This document shows, piece after piece, positions 24,442 through 32,906 of a DNA stretch of 64,000 nucleotides; position 1 is the stretch's first letter, and every line of letters begins with the position of its first letter. Origin of the DNA: Oscillospiraceae bacterium (GTDB lineage Bacteria; Bacillota; Clostridia; Oscillospirales; Acutalibacteraceae); NCBI GenBank assembly GCA_015066565.1, contig SVOB01000001.1, positions 806,001 through 870,000 on the forward strand, in the 5' to 3' direction. The notes under the pieces are model-generated. The model saw nothing but the letters and a program-made list of their open reading frames with translations. It searched no databases and was not told where the DNA came from. The translations under genes were made by a program, and so were the position numbers.

Positions 24442-25325
24442 CAGGTTTTATTTGTCTTAATAAACAACAGGATATTACGTCCTTCTGGGCGGTAAGGCAG
24501 ACGTTAAAGCTTTTAGGCGAAAAGAAGGGCGGTCATACGGGGACTCTTGACCCGTTTGCGACGGGCGTGCTTCCCATAGCTCTCGGACGGGCGACAAGGT
24601 TTATTGAACTTCTGCCCTCGAGCAGAAAGGCATACGTTGCGAAGCTTCAACTCGGTATAATTACCGATACGCTTGACATTACGGGCGAGGTTATTTCAAA
24701 GGCTCCCGTTCACGCAAGCGCCTTTGAAATTGAACAGCTTCTCGACGACTATCTCGGAACTATCAATCAGGTTCCGCCTATGTATTCGGCTATCCGTAAG
24801 GACGGCGTAAGGCTTTATGACCTTGCGAGAAAAGGCGAAATTGTTGAGCGTGAAGAACGTCAGGTCAATATTTACAGGCTTGATTTTCTCGGCTTTGAAG
24901 ACGACACGGTTGAAATCTATGTCGAATGCTCGGCGGGAACATATATCCGTTCGCTCGCTGACGATATAGGCGCCGATTTAGGCTGCGGGGCAGTTTTAAG
25001 CGAGCTTTGCAGAACAAGGTCAAACGGTTTTTCAATCGACAAAAGCACAACGCTTGAGCAAATGCGTCAGATGACCCCGGAGGAACTGAACGGGCTTGTT
25101 ATCCCTCTTGACGAGGCTCTAAAAAAATATGAAAAGGTAACTGTTTCCGAGGCTCAGGCTTTTCGCTTTAAAAACGGCGGAGCGCTTCTCAGAAACAGAC
25201 TTGACTGTTCCGACGAAATCGGGCTTTACAGGGTTTATTCCCCTGATAACAGGTTTCTCGGCGTAGGCGAAATCACTGAAGAAAGCGACGAAATGACGGT
25301 AAAGAGGGTGCTTCCCGATGAATAA
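24438..25325 (+). CDS. truB: tRNA pseudouridine(55) synthase TruB
   Basis: 295 residues. TruB makes pseudouridine 55 in the T loop of tRNAs. The catalytic Asp is in GHTGTLDPFATGVLPIALGRATRF; PPMYSAIRKDGVRLYDLARKGE and CSAGTYIRSLADDIGADLGCGAVLSELCRTRSNGF are the other fixed motifs, and a PUA-like C-terminal part follows. It overlaps nrnA by ATGA and ribF by 8 nt, so it is translationally coupled on both sides. Confidence 0.97.
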   Translation: MTGFICLNKQQDITSFWAVRQTLKLLGEKKGGHTGTLDPFATGVLPIALGRATRFIELLPSSRKAYVAKLQLGIITDTLDITGEVISKAPVHASAFEIEQLLDDYLGTINQVPPMYSAIRKDGVRLYDLARKGEIVEREERQVNIYRLDFLGFEDDTVEIYVECSAGTYIRSLADDIGADLGCGAVLSELCRTRSNGFSIDKSTTLEQMRQMTPEELNGLVIPLDEALKKYEKVTVSEAQAFRFKNGGALLRNRLDCSDEIGLYRVYSPDNRFLGVGEITEESDEMTVKRVLPDE

Positions 25326-26190
25326 GACATCAGTTGCCCTCGGCACCTTTGACGGACTTCACAAGGGTCATATCAAGGTCATTGAAAACGCAATAAAAGC
25401 CGCCGAAAATAATTCGCTGACCCCTACGGTTTTACTTTTTAACGTTCATCCCCTCTCGGTGATAACGGGTAAAACTCCGCCAAAGCTTATTCCGGACGAA
25501 CAAAGAGAAGAAATCATAAGGTCTCTCGGCGCAGAAATAAGAATAATTGATTTTGAAAAAGTATATACATACTCGAAAAATGAATTTTTTTATGATATAC
25601 TGATTAATGAGATGAACGTCGGCGCAATAAGCTGCGGCGAGAACTACCGTTTCGGAGTTAACGCGGAGGGCGACGTCGGTTTTCTTAAGACAGAATGTGA
25701 AAAGAACGGCGTTTCGCTTCTGATTTCCCCTATTGTTTCCGAAAACGGCGAGGCGGTTTCTTCAACTAAAATCCGTTCTCTTATAAAAAACGGTGAAATC
25801 GAAAAAGCGAACGAAATGCTCGGAAGGTTATTCTCATATTCCTCCGAGGTGCTTGACGGAAAGCATCTCGGTAGAAAGCTCGGTATTCCGACTATAAATC
25901 AGGCTGTCGGAAACGGGCTGGTAATTCCTAAAAAAGGCGTTTACGCTTCGTTTACAACGGTTGACGGCAAAAGATTCAAGTCAATTACTAATATCGGTCT
26001 TCGCCCGACTGTTGAAAACACGCCGAAGGTCAACAGCGAAACTCATATACTTGACTTTAACGGCAATTTATACGGCAAAAATCCTACGGTCGAGCTTGTT
26101 TCCTTTATGCGTGACGAGAAGAAATTTGAGTCCGTTTCACAGTTAAGGGAACAAATCGAAAGGGATATTGATAAAAGAAAAAATATTTAA
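25318..26190 (+). CDS. ribF: Bifunctional riboflavin kinase / FAD synthetase
   Basis: 290 residues. The N-terminal FAD synthetase (adenylyltransferase) domain has ALGTFDGLHKGHIKVI and CGENYRFGVNAEGDVGFL, then VSSTKIRSLIKNGEIEKANEMLGR; the C-terminal riboflavin kinase domain has GRKLGIPTINQ, PKKGVYASF, and SITNIGLRPTVENTPKVNSETHI. It converts riboflavin to FMN and FAD. No FMN riboswitch precedes it because it is embedded in the nusA operon, as in many Firmicutes. Full length and intact. Confidence 0.96.
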   Translation: MNKTSVALGTFDGLHKGHIKVIENAIKAAENNSLTPTVLLFNVHPLSVITGKTPPKLIPDEQREEIIRSLGAEIRIIDFEKVYTYSKNEFFYDILINEMNVGAISCGENYRFGVNAEGDVGFLKTECEKNGVSLLISPIVSENGEAVSSTKIRSLIKNGEIEKANEMLGRLFSYSSEVLDGKHLGRKLGIPTINQAVGNGLVIPKKGVYASFTTVDGKRFKSITNIGLRPTVENTPKVNSETHILDFNGNLYGKNPTVELVSFMRDEKKFESVSQLREQIERDIDKRKNI

Positions 26191-26208
26191 GAAAGCGAGT
26201 ACCATATT

Positions 26209-27417
26209 ATGTGGGAATTAAAGAAATTCTACTATCGTGCTTATCAGAAGGTATTATATGTCTTCACTCTGTTTATGAACTGGGACGCGCCTGAAACCAT
26301 AAGCGGCGCAGGCAGCGTTAAAAAGCTTCCCTCTTTTATCAAGGGCAAGGGCGTAAACAACGTTCTTGTAGTTACCGATAAGGGACTTATGGGGCTTCAT
26401 CTTCTTGACGGTCTTTTTGAAGAGCTTGATAAATTAGGCATTAAATACACCGTTTATGACGGCGTTCAGCCCAACCCCACCTTTGACAATATCGAGGAAG
26501 CCAGAAAGCTTTATCTCGACAACGGCTGCGAGGGCTTTATTGCATTCGGCGGCGGCTCGCCCATGGACTGCGCAAAGGCTGCGGCGGCAAGAATAGTAAG
26601 ACCCAATAAGTCGCTTGAAAAAATGCGCGGCACTCTTAAGGTAATGAAAAAGCTTCCCCCGTTCTTCGCAGTTCCCACAACAGCCGGAACAGGCAGTGAA
26701 ACAACAGTTGCGGCTGTTGTTTCCAACCCCAAAACACACGAGAAATACGCTATCAACGACCCCGTTCTCCGTCCGAAGTATGCGGTTCTTGACCCCGAGC
26801 TTACGGTAGGTCTTCCTCCTCATATCACCTCGACAACAGGTCTTGACGCTCTGACCCACGCCGTTGAAGCATATATCGGCAAGTCAAACGTAAAATCGAC
26901 AAGAGAATACTCCGAAAAGGCTACAAAGCTTATCTTTGAAAATCTTGAAACCGCCTATAACGACGGTAAAAATATCGAAGCGAGAAAGAATATGCTTGAA
27001 GCTTCGTTCTATGCGGGAATGGCGTTTACAAGAGCCTATGTCGGCTACGTTCACGCTATTGCTCACAACCTCGGCGGTATGTACGGTGTGCCTCACGGTC
27101 TTGCTAACGCAGTTATTCTTCCCTTTATGCTCGAGCAGTTCGGCGACAGCGTTTACGATTCGCTTTCAAAGCTCGCTGATATTGTCGGTATTCAGGGCGC
27201 AACCAACGAAGAAAAGGCGAAGGGCTTTATCGCCGCTATTTACGGGTTGAACGAGAGAATGAACATCCCGAAGGGCTTTACTCAGATTAAGGACGAGGAT
27301 ATCGACACCATAGTTGAAAGAGCTATGAAGGAAGCTCATCCGCTTTATCCCGTTCCGAGAATTTTTGATAAAGCAAAGCTTACCGAAATTGTTAAAGCAC
27401 TTCAGATTAAGGAATAA
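26209..27417 (+). CDS. Iron-containing alcohol dehydrogenase
   Basis: 402 residues, full length for the group III iron-activated alcohol dehydrogenases. The nucleotide-binding part has IAFGGGSPMDCAKAAAARI and VPTTAGTGSETT; the metal site is formed by TGLDALTHAVEAYI and the His-rich YVHAIAHNLGGMYGVPHGLANAVILP segment. Substrate specificity is open: butanol, ethanol, lactaldehyde and propanediol enzymes all look alike. The N-terminal 30 residues (MWELKKFYYRAYQKVLY) are longer than in short members. It follows ribF by 18 nt in the same orientation and precedes trpS by 5 nt, so it seems inserted into the end of the translation operon. Confidence 0.9.
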   Translation: MWELKKFYYRAYQKVLYVFTLFMNWDAPETISGAGSVKKLPSFIKGKGVNNVLVVTDKGLMGLHLLDGLFEELDKLGIKYTVYDGVQPNPTFDNIEEARKLYLDNGCEGFIAFGGGSPMDCAKAAAARIVRPNKSLEKMRGTLKVMKKLPPFFAVPTTAGTGSETTVAAVVSNPKTHEKYAINDPVLRPKYAVLDPELTVGLPPHITSTTGLDALTHAVEAYIGKSNVKSTREYSEKATKLIFENLETAYNDGKNIEARKNMLEASFYAGMAFTRAYVGYVHAIAHNLGGMYGVPHGLANAVILPFMLEQFGDSVYDSLSKLADIVGIQGATNEEKAKGFIAAIYGLNERMNIPKGFTQIKDEDIDTIVERAMKEAHPLYPVPRIFDKAKLTEIVKALQIKE

Positions 27418-27422
27418 TTATT

Positions 27423-28424
27423 ATGGAAAACGAAAACAAGCAAATAGTTCTGAGCGCAATTCAGCCGACAGGCACGCCTACCTTGGGCAACTATCTCGGC
27501 GCTCTTCGCAACTGGAAAAATATGGCGGCGGATTTCGACTGCCTATACGCCGTTGCGGATTTGCACTCAATTACAGTTCGTACGGAACCGAAACTTCTCC
27601 GTCAGAGAACGCTCGATATGTACGCTATACTTATCGCTCTCGGACTTGACCCCGAAAAGAACACTGTTTTTGTTCAGAGTCACGTTCCCCAGCACGCCCA
27701 GCTCGGCTGGATTTTAAACTGCTACACCCAGTTCGGCGAGGCGGCAAGAATGACTCAGTTCAAGGACAAGAGCGAAAAGCACCCCGACAACATAAACGTC
27801 GGCTTATTCGACTACCCCGTGCTTATGGCGGCGGATATCCTTGTTTATCAGTCAAACTTCGTTCCCGTCGGCGACGACCAGAAACAGCATCTTGAATTAG
27901 CAAGGGATATCGCAACCCGTTTCAACGGCATTTACGGCGACGTTCTTACGGTTCCCGAGCCGTTTATCGCAAAGACGGGAGCAAAGATAATGTCGCTTCA
28001 GGAACCGACAAAGAAAATGAGCAAATCAGACCTCAACACAAAATCGTTCATCTCGATTCTTGAGGACGATAACGCAATCGCAAAGAAAATAAAATCCGCC
28101 GTTACCGACAGCGAAGCGAAGGTACGCTTTGCAGAGGGCAAGGACGGAGTAAACAATCTTATGGGCATTTATTCGTGCTGTACGGGTAAGAGCTTTGACG
28201 AGATTGAAAAGGAATTTGACGGCAAGGGCTACGGCGATTTCAAATCGGCTGTTGCCGAGGCGGTTGTTGAGGAGTTAAGACCTCTCAAGGAGGAATACGC
28301 AAGGCTCATTAACGACAAGGCTTATCTTAACGAGTGTATGAAGGCGGGCGCCGAAAAAGCGTCATACAGAGCCGAAAGGACGCTTCGCAAGGTAATGAAA
28401 AAAGTCGGATTTTATCAGGTATAA
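27423..28424 (+). CDS. trpS: Tryptophanyl-tRNA synthetase
   Basis: 333 residues, class I synthetase of normal bacterial length. The HIGH-like motif is in SAIQPTGTPTLGNYLGALRN and the KMSKS motif in EPTKKMSKSDLN. VGDDQKQHLELARDIATRFN is the tryptophan/ATP pocket region. It has no T-box leader of its own, since only 5 nt separate it from the alcohol dehydrogenase gene; expression must come from upstream. A strong terminator follows directly. Confidence 0.97.
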   Translation: MENENKQIVLSAIQPTGTPTLGNYLGALRNWKNMAADFDCLYAVADLHSITVRTEPKLLRQRTLDMYAILIALGLDPEKNTVFVQSHVPQHAQLGWILNCYTQFGEAARMTQFKDKSEKHPDNINVGLFDYPVLMAADILVYQSNFVPVGDDQKQHLELARDIATRFNGIYGDVLTVPEPFIAKTGAKIMSLQEPTKKMSKSDLNTKSFISILEDDNAIAKKIKSAVTDSEAKVRFAEGKDGVNNLMGIYSCCTGKSFDEIEKEFDGKGYGDFKSAVAEAVVEELRPLKEEYARLINDKAYLNECMKAGAEKASYRAERTLRKVMKKVGFYQV

Positions 28425-28437
28425 CAGTATTTTAAAA

Positions 28438-28470
28438 AAAAGACAGGTTCTTTCAGAACCTGTCTTTTTT
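28438..28470. terminator. Bidirectional terminator after trpS
   Basis: Perfect arms AAAAGACAGGTTCT (28438-28451) and AGAACCTGTCTTTT (28455-28468) with a TTC loop and T-tract. The right arm encodes the last codons of the convergent MerR gene, whose stop TGA is at 28453-28455, so the terminator is built into its coding sequence. Confidence 0.92.
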
Positions 28471-29697
28471 CATTTCCCTTAATATTTCAAGATAGTATTT
28501 ATCAATTTCAAAAACGTCAAAATCAATTTCTCTCATATTCACACCTATATATGCTTTCAAAAATTGCCCGTTTCCGACAATAATAAGATAATAATCATTA
28601 TTACCGTCTTCGTGTCTTCTGACATAGTAAGTTGAGCATTTATAACCGTCATCAGTTTCATACGTATCCCAATTTAGTTTATTAAAATACGAAAGCTGTT
28701 TTTTCATTTCACGCTTTGCCATAGATTTAAACATTCCCTGCAACAGTTTTACATTATCACAGTATGTCACATCAATATCAAGATACAAATCCTTTGGGGT
28801 ACTGCCCTCTGACAATGCCATTTCCATTTCGAACGCTTCATCAAAGATGTATACATCTTTCAACAAAACAGCTGAAAAGCAACCATCATCCGAACGTGAG
28901 TCAAGCTCGCGATAGTCTTTTAAATAAACTGTACTTTCATCCTCGGGCATTCCTGTAAAGGCATCTGCAGAAATCGAAGCTTGTAGTTTTTTCGTTTTTA
29001 AATCAGCTTCACGGGTTTTAGATTGTACAGCAGAATAACCAAAACTGAATATGAAAATAAATGCCATAACTACTCTGAGTATTCTTGAGGCAAGCATTAC
29101 CATTCCGCCCTTTTCCGATACTTCGAGAATAAAGGCAACCGTATCAAGAATAAGCGGTACAATATAAAAAGCAGAAAACATTAAAAAAAGTGCCACACTG
29201 CTTTTCGTCATCCCCCAGACCATAATAATCCAGAGACCGAGGATTCCCAGCGCCCTTAAAACAAGCTTTATATCGCTCCATACTGTTACCGCCTTGCCGT
29301 CGCTGATGGCGGGCATTTTTTCAATGGTCGGATTTGAAAGCATTTCACAAAGCTCATCAAGATTACTCGGGTTATTCTCAAGAGCTTTTTTCATAGCGGA
29401 AATATTATTGCTTTTTTCTTCTATGCTTTCAGTTGATTCTTCAATGTTTCTTTCAAGAACGTCTGAAATATTGATTTGCTCCTTTTTGAGAAGTTTAATG
29501 TCCTTTATTGTGAAATCATATTTTCTCAAAAGTGCGATTTGTTTTAACTGCCTGACATCATTTTCCGTGTAATCATAGCTTTTTCTTCCCTTGTAGTCTT
29601 CCGAACGCTTTTCGGGTACGAAAACGCCGTCATCAATGTAATAATAAATAGTTCTTTCGGAAATACCCGTAAGAGCGGACAGTTCTTTCATTTTCAC
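28453..29697 (-). CDS. Membrane-anchored MerR-type regulator
   Basis: 414 residues. An N-terminal MerR winged helix (1-75; KELSALTGISERTIYYYIDDGVFVP and YTENDVRQLKQIALLRKYDFTIKDIKLL) is followed by a Glu/Asn-rich coiled-coil segment (about 78-125). Three hydrophobic segments come next (about 145-162, 166-190, 199-222), then a ~190-residue C-terminal domain probably outside the membrane. A cytoplasmic DNA-binding head with three spans puts the C-terminus outside, so it may sense an envelope or external signal. The start is GTG 29697 with GAGGTGA upstream, or ATG 29691. Its promoter has the 19-bp spacer and dyad expected for MerR autoregulation. It is AT-richer than its neighbours and has no obvious target gene beside it. 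Confidence 0.8.
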   Translation of the reverse strand: MKMKELSALTGISERTIYYYIDDGVFVPEKRSEDYKGRKSYDYTENDVRQLKQIALLRKYDFTIKDIKLLKKEQINISDVLERNIEESTESIEEKSNNISAMKKALENNPSNLDELCEMLSNPTIEKMPAISDGKAVTVWSDIKLVLRALGILGLWIIMVWGMTKSSVALFLMFSAFYIVPLILDTVAFILEVSEKGGMVMLASRILRVVMAFIFIFSFGYSAVQSKTREADLKTKKLQASISADAFTGMPEDESTVYLKDYRELDSRSDDGCFSAVLLKDVYIFDEAFEMEMALSEGSTPKDLYLDIDVTYCDNVKLLQGMFKSMAKREMKKQLSYFNKLNWDTYETDDGYKCSTYYVRRHEDGNNDYYLIIVGNGQFLKAYIGVNMREIDFDVFEIDKYYLEILREMKKDRF

Positions 29698-29721
29698 GGA
29701 AAATCACCTCGTTTCAGCCTT

Positions 29722-29752
29722 ATTATATTCTCTACAGTAGGTGTAGAGTCAA
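29722..29752 (-). promoter_or_regulatory. MerR-type promoter with operator in a 19-bp spacer
   Basis: On the minus strand TTGACT (29747-29752), 19-bp spacer, TATAAT (29722-29727). The spacer holds the dyad CTCTACA-GTAGG-TGTAGAG (plus strand 29730-29748). Over-long spacers with a central dyad are the hallmark of promoters that MerR-family proteins activate by DNA distortion. Confidence 0.85.
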
Positions 29753-29770
29753 GCATTTTTTATAAAAATC

Positions 29771-29795
29771 GGCGGGAGCAAGCCCCCGCCCTACG
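29771..29795. repeat. Single GTAGGG-type palindrome
   Basis: GGCGGGAGCAAGCCCCCGCCCTAC, one unit of the same family as the 1245-1468 and 61774-61953 clusters (CCCTAC end, minus orientation). It lies directly before MITE copy B. Confidence 0.65.
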
Positions 29796-29800
29796 ATTTT

Positions 29801-29996
29801 GGCTTCCCCTTGAGGGGTGACTCCCCACAGTGTGGGGAGATGTCACGCAGTAACAGATGGGACGGGACTGTCAGTCGCTGTCACCGTAAGGTGACTGATG
29901 AGGTGGAAAATCTGAACATTTATCATTAACGGCGTTACACGCCTACACCTCATCCGTCTCGCCTTCGGCAATCCACCTTCCCCTCAAGGGGAAGGC
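29801..29996. repeat. MITE-like palindromic element, copy B
   Basis: About 196 bp. It begins GGCTTCCCCTTGAGGGG and ends with the palindrome CCTTCCCCTCAAGGGGAAGG. Its ACACCTCATCCGTCTCGCC-type interior is the reverse complement of copy A's GGATGAGGTGT, so it is inverted relative to copy A. An extra nested hairpin (GTGACTCCCCACAGTGTGGGGAGATGTCAC, about 29817-29846) breaks the left end. Together with the promoter it fills the gap between the MerR gene and malQ; no ORF seen. Confidence 0.75.
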
Positions 29997-30001
29997 ATTT
30001 T

Positions 30002-31504
30002 TTATCCTCTTGAGAAAAGATAGTTTATCTTTTTGAAATATTCCGAATCAATCTGGTCAATTGCTTCGTTAGTCGTTCTGAAAAGCCAGTTGCCCTCGGC
30101 TTTACCCGGAGTGTTCATTCTTGCGTCGGCTCCGTAACCGCTCATATCCTGATAGGAAATAATCGCATAAGCCGAGCTTGAACGCCATACCGCCTCGATA
30201 ATGCTTCGGCAGGATTCGCTCTTCTGACCTCCCTCGCCCCAATTGCCGTTCTTGAATCGGCAATAATCGAGCGCAAAGGCGCGTTCTGTTTCGTTAGCCT
30301 CCCAAAGCCAGCCGAGAATAGTGTTATTATCGTGAGTTCCGACGTATGCGACGGAATTGACGGGATAGTTATGGGGAAGATGAAGGCTGTTGGAACCCGG
30401 CGCAAAGCCGAACTGAATAACCTTCATTCCCGGGAAGCCGCTGTCCTCAAGAAGCTTAACAACGTCCTCGCCGAATACTCCTAAGTCCTCGGCAAGTATC
30501 GGAATATCTCCGAGCTCCTTTTTAACCCTGTCGAAAAGCTTCATCTTCGGGCCGTCAAGCCACTCGCCGACCATAGCGGTTTCACTGCCGTACGGAACAG
30601 CCCAGTAAGAAGCAAACGCTCTGAAATGGTCAATTCTGACCATATCGTATATTTCGGTTGCGTGCTTAAGACGTCTTATCCACCAGGAATAGCCGTCCTT
30701 TTCCATCTCTTTCCAGTCATAGAGCGGGTTGCCCCAGAGCTGACCCGTCTTTGAAAAATAGTCGGGCGGAACTCCCGCAACCTTTTTCGGCACGAAGGTC
30801 TTTTCGTCAATTTCAAAAAGCTCCGTATTTGCCCAGACGTCAGCGCTGTCCATCGAAACATAAATCGGCATATCTCCGAGTATTTCAACGCCGACAGCGT
30901 TTATTTCTTCCTTCGTCTGTTTCCACTGCTTATAGAAAACGAACTGAACAAACTGCCAGAATAACTGCTCGTCACTGAATTCGGCTTTTCTTGTCTGCGC
31001 CTTCTTATAATCAAAAAGTCCGTCAGTCCATTCCCACCAGGGCTTACCGTCCTGTGAGGCTCTGACCGCCATAAAAAGCGAATATTCTTCAAGCCATTTA
31101 TTCTCGCTGTTAAACTTTTCAACCTGCGCCTTAAGCCCGTTATCAATTTTTGAATAAGCCGAGCGAAGCACCCTCATCCTTGAATGATAGGCGAATTCGT
31201 AGTCGGCGGTATAAGGCGAGCCGTAATAGTATTCCTTCTGAACCTCTTCGTGGGTAATAAGCCCCATTTCTTCAAGCCCGTTAGGGTTTATGAGCATAAA
31301 ATTACCCGCAAAGGCGCTTTCCGAAGCATAGGGTGAAGCAAATCTGTCAGGCGGGTTAAGCGGCAGCACCTGCCAGATTGAAAAGCCCATTGATTTTATT
31401 TTTTCGGCGAACTTTTTTGCGCTTGTTCCCATAACTCCGATACCGAACGGTGACGGCAAACTGGTAATATGCATAAGCACGCCGCTTTTGCGCGTTTTTA
31501 TCAT
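30002..31504 (-). CDS. malQ: 4-alpha-glucanotransferase
   Basis: 500 residues, GH77 family amylomaltase that disproportionates maltooligosaccharides in the cytoplasm. Visible are SLPSPFGIGVMG at the N-terminus, WQVLPLNPPD, GDMPIYVSMDSADVW, the nucleophile region IRIDHFRAFASYWAVP (in VRIDHFRAF), the acid/base area ILAEDLGVFGEDVV with the catalytic Glu, and YVGTHDNNTILGWL. Length is normal. It is the second gene of a two-gene unit behind pduL (2-nt gap). Maltodextrin transport or phosphorylase genes are not in the window. Confidence 0.96.
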   Translation of the reverse strand: MIKTRKSGVLMHITSLPSPFGIGVMGTSAKKFAEKIKSMGFSIWQVLPLNPPDRFASPYASESAFAGNFMLINPNGLEEMGLITHEEVQKEYYYGSPYTADYEFAYHSRMRVLRSAYSKIDNGLKAQVEKFNSENKWLEEYSLFMAVRASQDGKPWWEWTDGLFDYKKAQTRKAEFSDEQLFWQFVQFVFYKQWKQTKEEINAVGVEILGDMPIYVSMDSADVWANTELFEIDEKTFVPKKVAGVPPDYFSKTGQLWGNPLYDWKEMEKDGYSWWIRRLKHATEIYDMVRIDHFRAFASYWAVPYGSETAMVGEWLDGPKMKLFDRVKKELGDIPILAEDLGVFGEDVVKLLEDSGFPGMKVIQFGFAPGSNSLHLPHNYPVNSVAYVGTHDNNTILGWLWEANETERAFALDYCRFKNGNWGEGGQKSESCRSIIEAVWRSSSAYAIISYQDMSGYGADARMNTPGKAEGNWLFRTTNEAIDQIDSEYFKKINYLFSRG

Positions 31505-31506
31505 AA

Positions 31507-32082
31507 TCAGTCAAGAATAATTCCGTATGTGCCGGGAGCCGCCATAACAGCGTTTGATTCGTCGGTATCAATATGCATGGCAAGAGAGAATTTCTCGCTT
31601 ACTCTTACAACGACGTCGCCGAAAACAAGCGAACGCTCTGCGGAGTCAATCTTAACAGAAACAACCTGCTTGTCTGAAAGGCCGTAAGCTTCTGCATCGG
31701 CGGGAGTCATATGAATATGTCTTTTAGCTATAATAACGCCCTCGCTGATTTCAACCTCACCCTTGGGGCCGACAAGCTTACATGCGCCCGAGCCTGCAAT
31801 GTCGCCGCTCTCTCTTACGGGAGCCTTAACGCCGATTGAACGCGCGTCGGATGCCGAAAGCTCAACCTGGTCGTTGGGTCTTATCGGACCGAGAATTGAA
31901 ACTGCCGGGAAGCTGCCCTTTTCACCGATGACCTGGATTCTTTCTTCACAGGCGAACTGACCGGGCTGTGACAAATCCTTTTTCTTTGTAAGCTCGTAGC
32001 CCTCGCCGAAGAGAATGTCGAGTGTTTCGCGGCAAACGTGAACGTGTCTTGCCGATGTTTCAAGTAATACTTTCTTTTCCAT
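31507..32082 (-). CDS. pduL: Phosphate acyltransferase, PduL family
   Basis: 191 residues. PduL interconverts acyl-CoA and acyl phosphate and is unrelated to Pta. Two copies of its barrel carry the zinc-site His motifs: TSARHVHVCRETLD near residue 10 and AKRHIHMTPADAEAYGL near 115; QVELSASDARSIG and the phosphate-site Arg in LGPIRPNDQ are also seen. The start is ATG 32082 behind AGAGGT; a 24-residue longer reading runs into the repeat upstream. The N-terminus has no clear encapsulation peptide and no microcompartment shell genes are nearby, so it is probably the housekeeping enzyme for acetyl phosphate, ahead of acetate kinase elsewhere. Confidence 0.92.
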   Translation of the reverse strand: MEKKVLLETSARHVHVCRETLDILFGEGYELTKKKDLSQPGQFACEERIQVIGEKGSFPAVSILGPIRPNDQVELSASDARSIGVKAPVRESGDIAGSGACKLVGPKGEVEISEGVIIAKRHIHMTPADAEAYGLSDKQVVSVKIDSAERSLVFGDVVVRVSEKFSLAMHIDTDESNAVMAAPGTYGIILD

Positions 32083-32122
32083 TTTTATATACCTCTTTTT
32101 AAAAAATAATAAACAAATTATC

Positions 32123-32237
32123 GGCTCCCCTGCGCAAGGGGAGCTGTCTGCCATACGGCAGGCTGAGGGGTTTTCAATATTGCTTGCAATCCCTCCGTCA
32201 CGCTTTTGCGTGACACATCCCTTTACACAAGGGAGGC
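32123..32237. repeat. MITE-like palindromic element, copy C (diverged)
   Basis: About 115 bp beginning GGCTCCCCTGCGCAAGGGGAGC and ending CCCTTTACACAAGGGAGGC, with internal hairpins CTGCCATACGGCAG and GTCACGCTTTTGCGTGAC. The overall plan resembles copies A and B but the terminal palindromes are different, so it belongs to a second subfamily. It separates the uronate operon from pduL-malQ. Confidence 0.6.
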
Positions 32238-32246
32238 ATTATGTAT

Positions 32247-32894
32247 TCAAAGTTCAGCTCTTGCCGCCTTGATGTTTGCGACGAACTGTTTAGCGGTTTC
32301 GGTAATCTTTTTGAAGTCACCGGTCTTCGCGCCTGCGGTCAATGCTCCGCCTGCGCCGACAGCTACCGCGCCCGCCTTAATCCACTCGCCGACATTATCA
32401 ACGTTAACGCCGCCCGTGGGCATCATTTTAGCGTACGGAATCGGTCCCTTGATTGCCTTAATAATCTTCGGGCCGAAAAGCTCGCCCGGAAATACCTTTA
32501 AAATATCGGCGCCGTTTTCCATAGCGATAAGTCCCTCGCGGACGGACATAATACCGGGCATCATGGCAACTCTGTAACGGTTGCACATTTTTAAAGTATC
32601 AATATCAAGCGCAGGGCTGACAATATATTCAGCGCCCGAAAGCATAGCTATTCTCGCCGTGGTTGCGTCAAGAACCGTGCCTGCGCCGAGGATAATCTCG
32701 TCGGAAGTATAGCGCTTTGCAAGCTCTTCAATGACCTTGTCTGCGTGGGGAACGGTGAAGGTCAGCTCAATAGCCGCTACTCCGCCCTCAATACAGGCGT
32801 CTGTAATACGTATAGCCGTATCTGTGTCTTCAGCGCGAACTACGGCAACAATGCCTGCGTCCTGAATTCTTGTAAGTATTCTTTCCTTATCCAT
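32247..32894 (-). CDS. eda: KDPG / 4-hydroxy-2-oxoglutarate aldolase
   Basis: 215 residues, class I aldolase barrel that splits 2-keto-3-deoxy-6-phosphogluconate into pyruvate and glyceraldehyde 3-phosphate. Motifs: GIVAVVRAED at the start, GGVAAIELTFTVPHADKVIEEL with the active-site Glu, ILGAGTVLDATTARIA, the Schiff-base Lys in LKVFPGELFGPKIIKAIKGP, and MPTGGVNVDNVGEWIKAGAVAVGAGG. It is the last gene of the uronate operon and takes the product of the KdgK kinase immediately upstream. The LKVFPGEL spacing supports KDPG rather than KDPGal specificity, but only weakly. Confidence 0.94.
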   Translation of the reverse strand: MDKERILTRIQDAGIVAVVRAEDTDTAIRITDACIEGGVAAIELTFTVPHADKVIEELAKRYTSDEIILGAGTVLDATTARIAMLSGAEYIVSPALDIDTLKMCNRYRVAMMPGIMSVREGLIAMENGADILKVFPGELFGPKIIKAIKGPIPYAKMMPTGGVNVDNVGEWIKAGAVAVGAGGALTAGAKTGDFKKITETAKQFVANIKAARAEL

Positions 32895-32906
32895 TGTTTT
32901 CCTCCG

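Noticed and set aside
28378-28437. Possible separate leader or T-box for trpS
   Set aside because: trpS begins 5 nt after the alcohol dehydrogenase gene; there is no untranslated leader to hold one.
32083-32154. N-terminal encapsulation-like extension of PduL
   Set aside because: The 24 extra residues run into the repeat element and lack a ribosome site; the ATG at 32082 has one.
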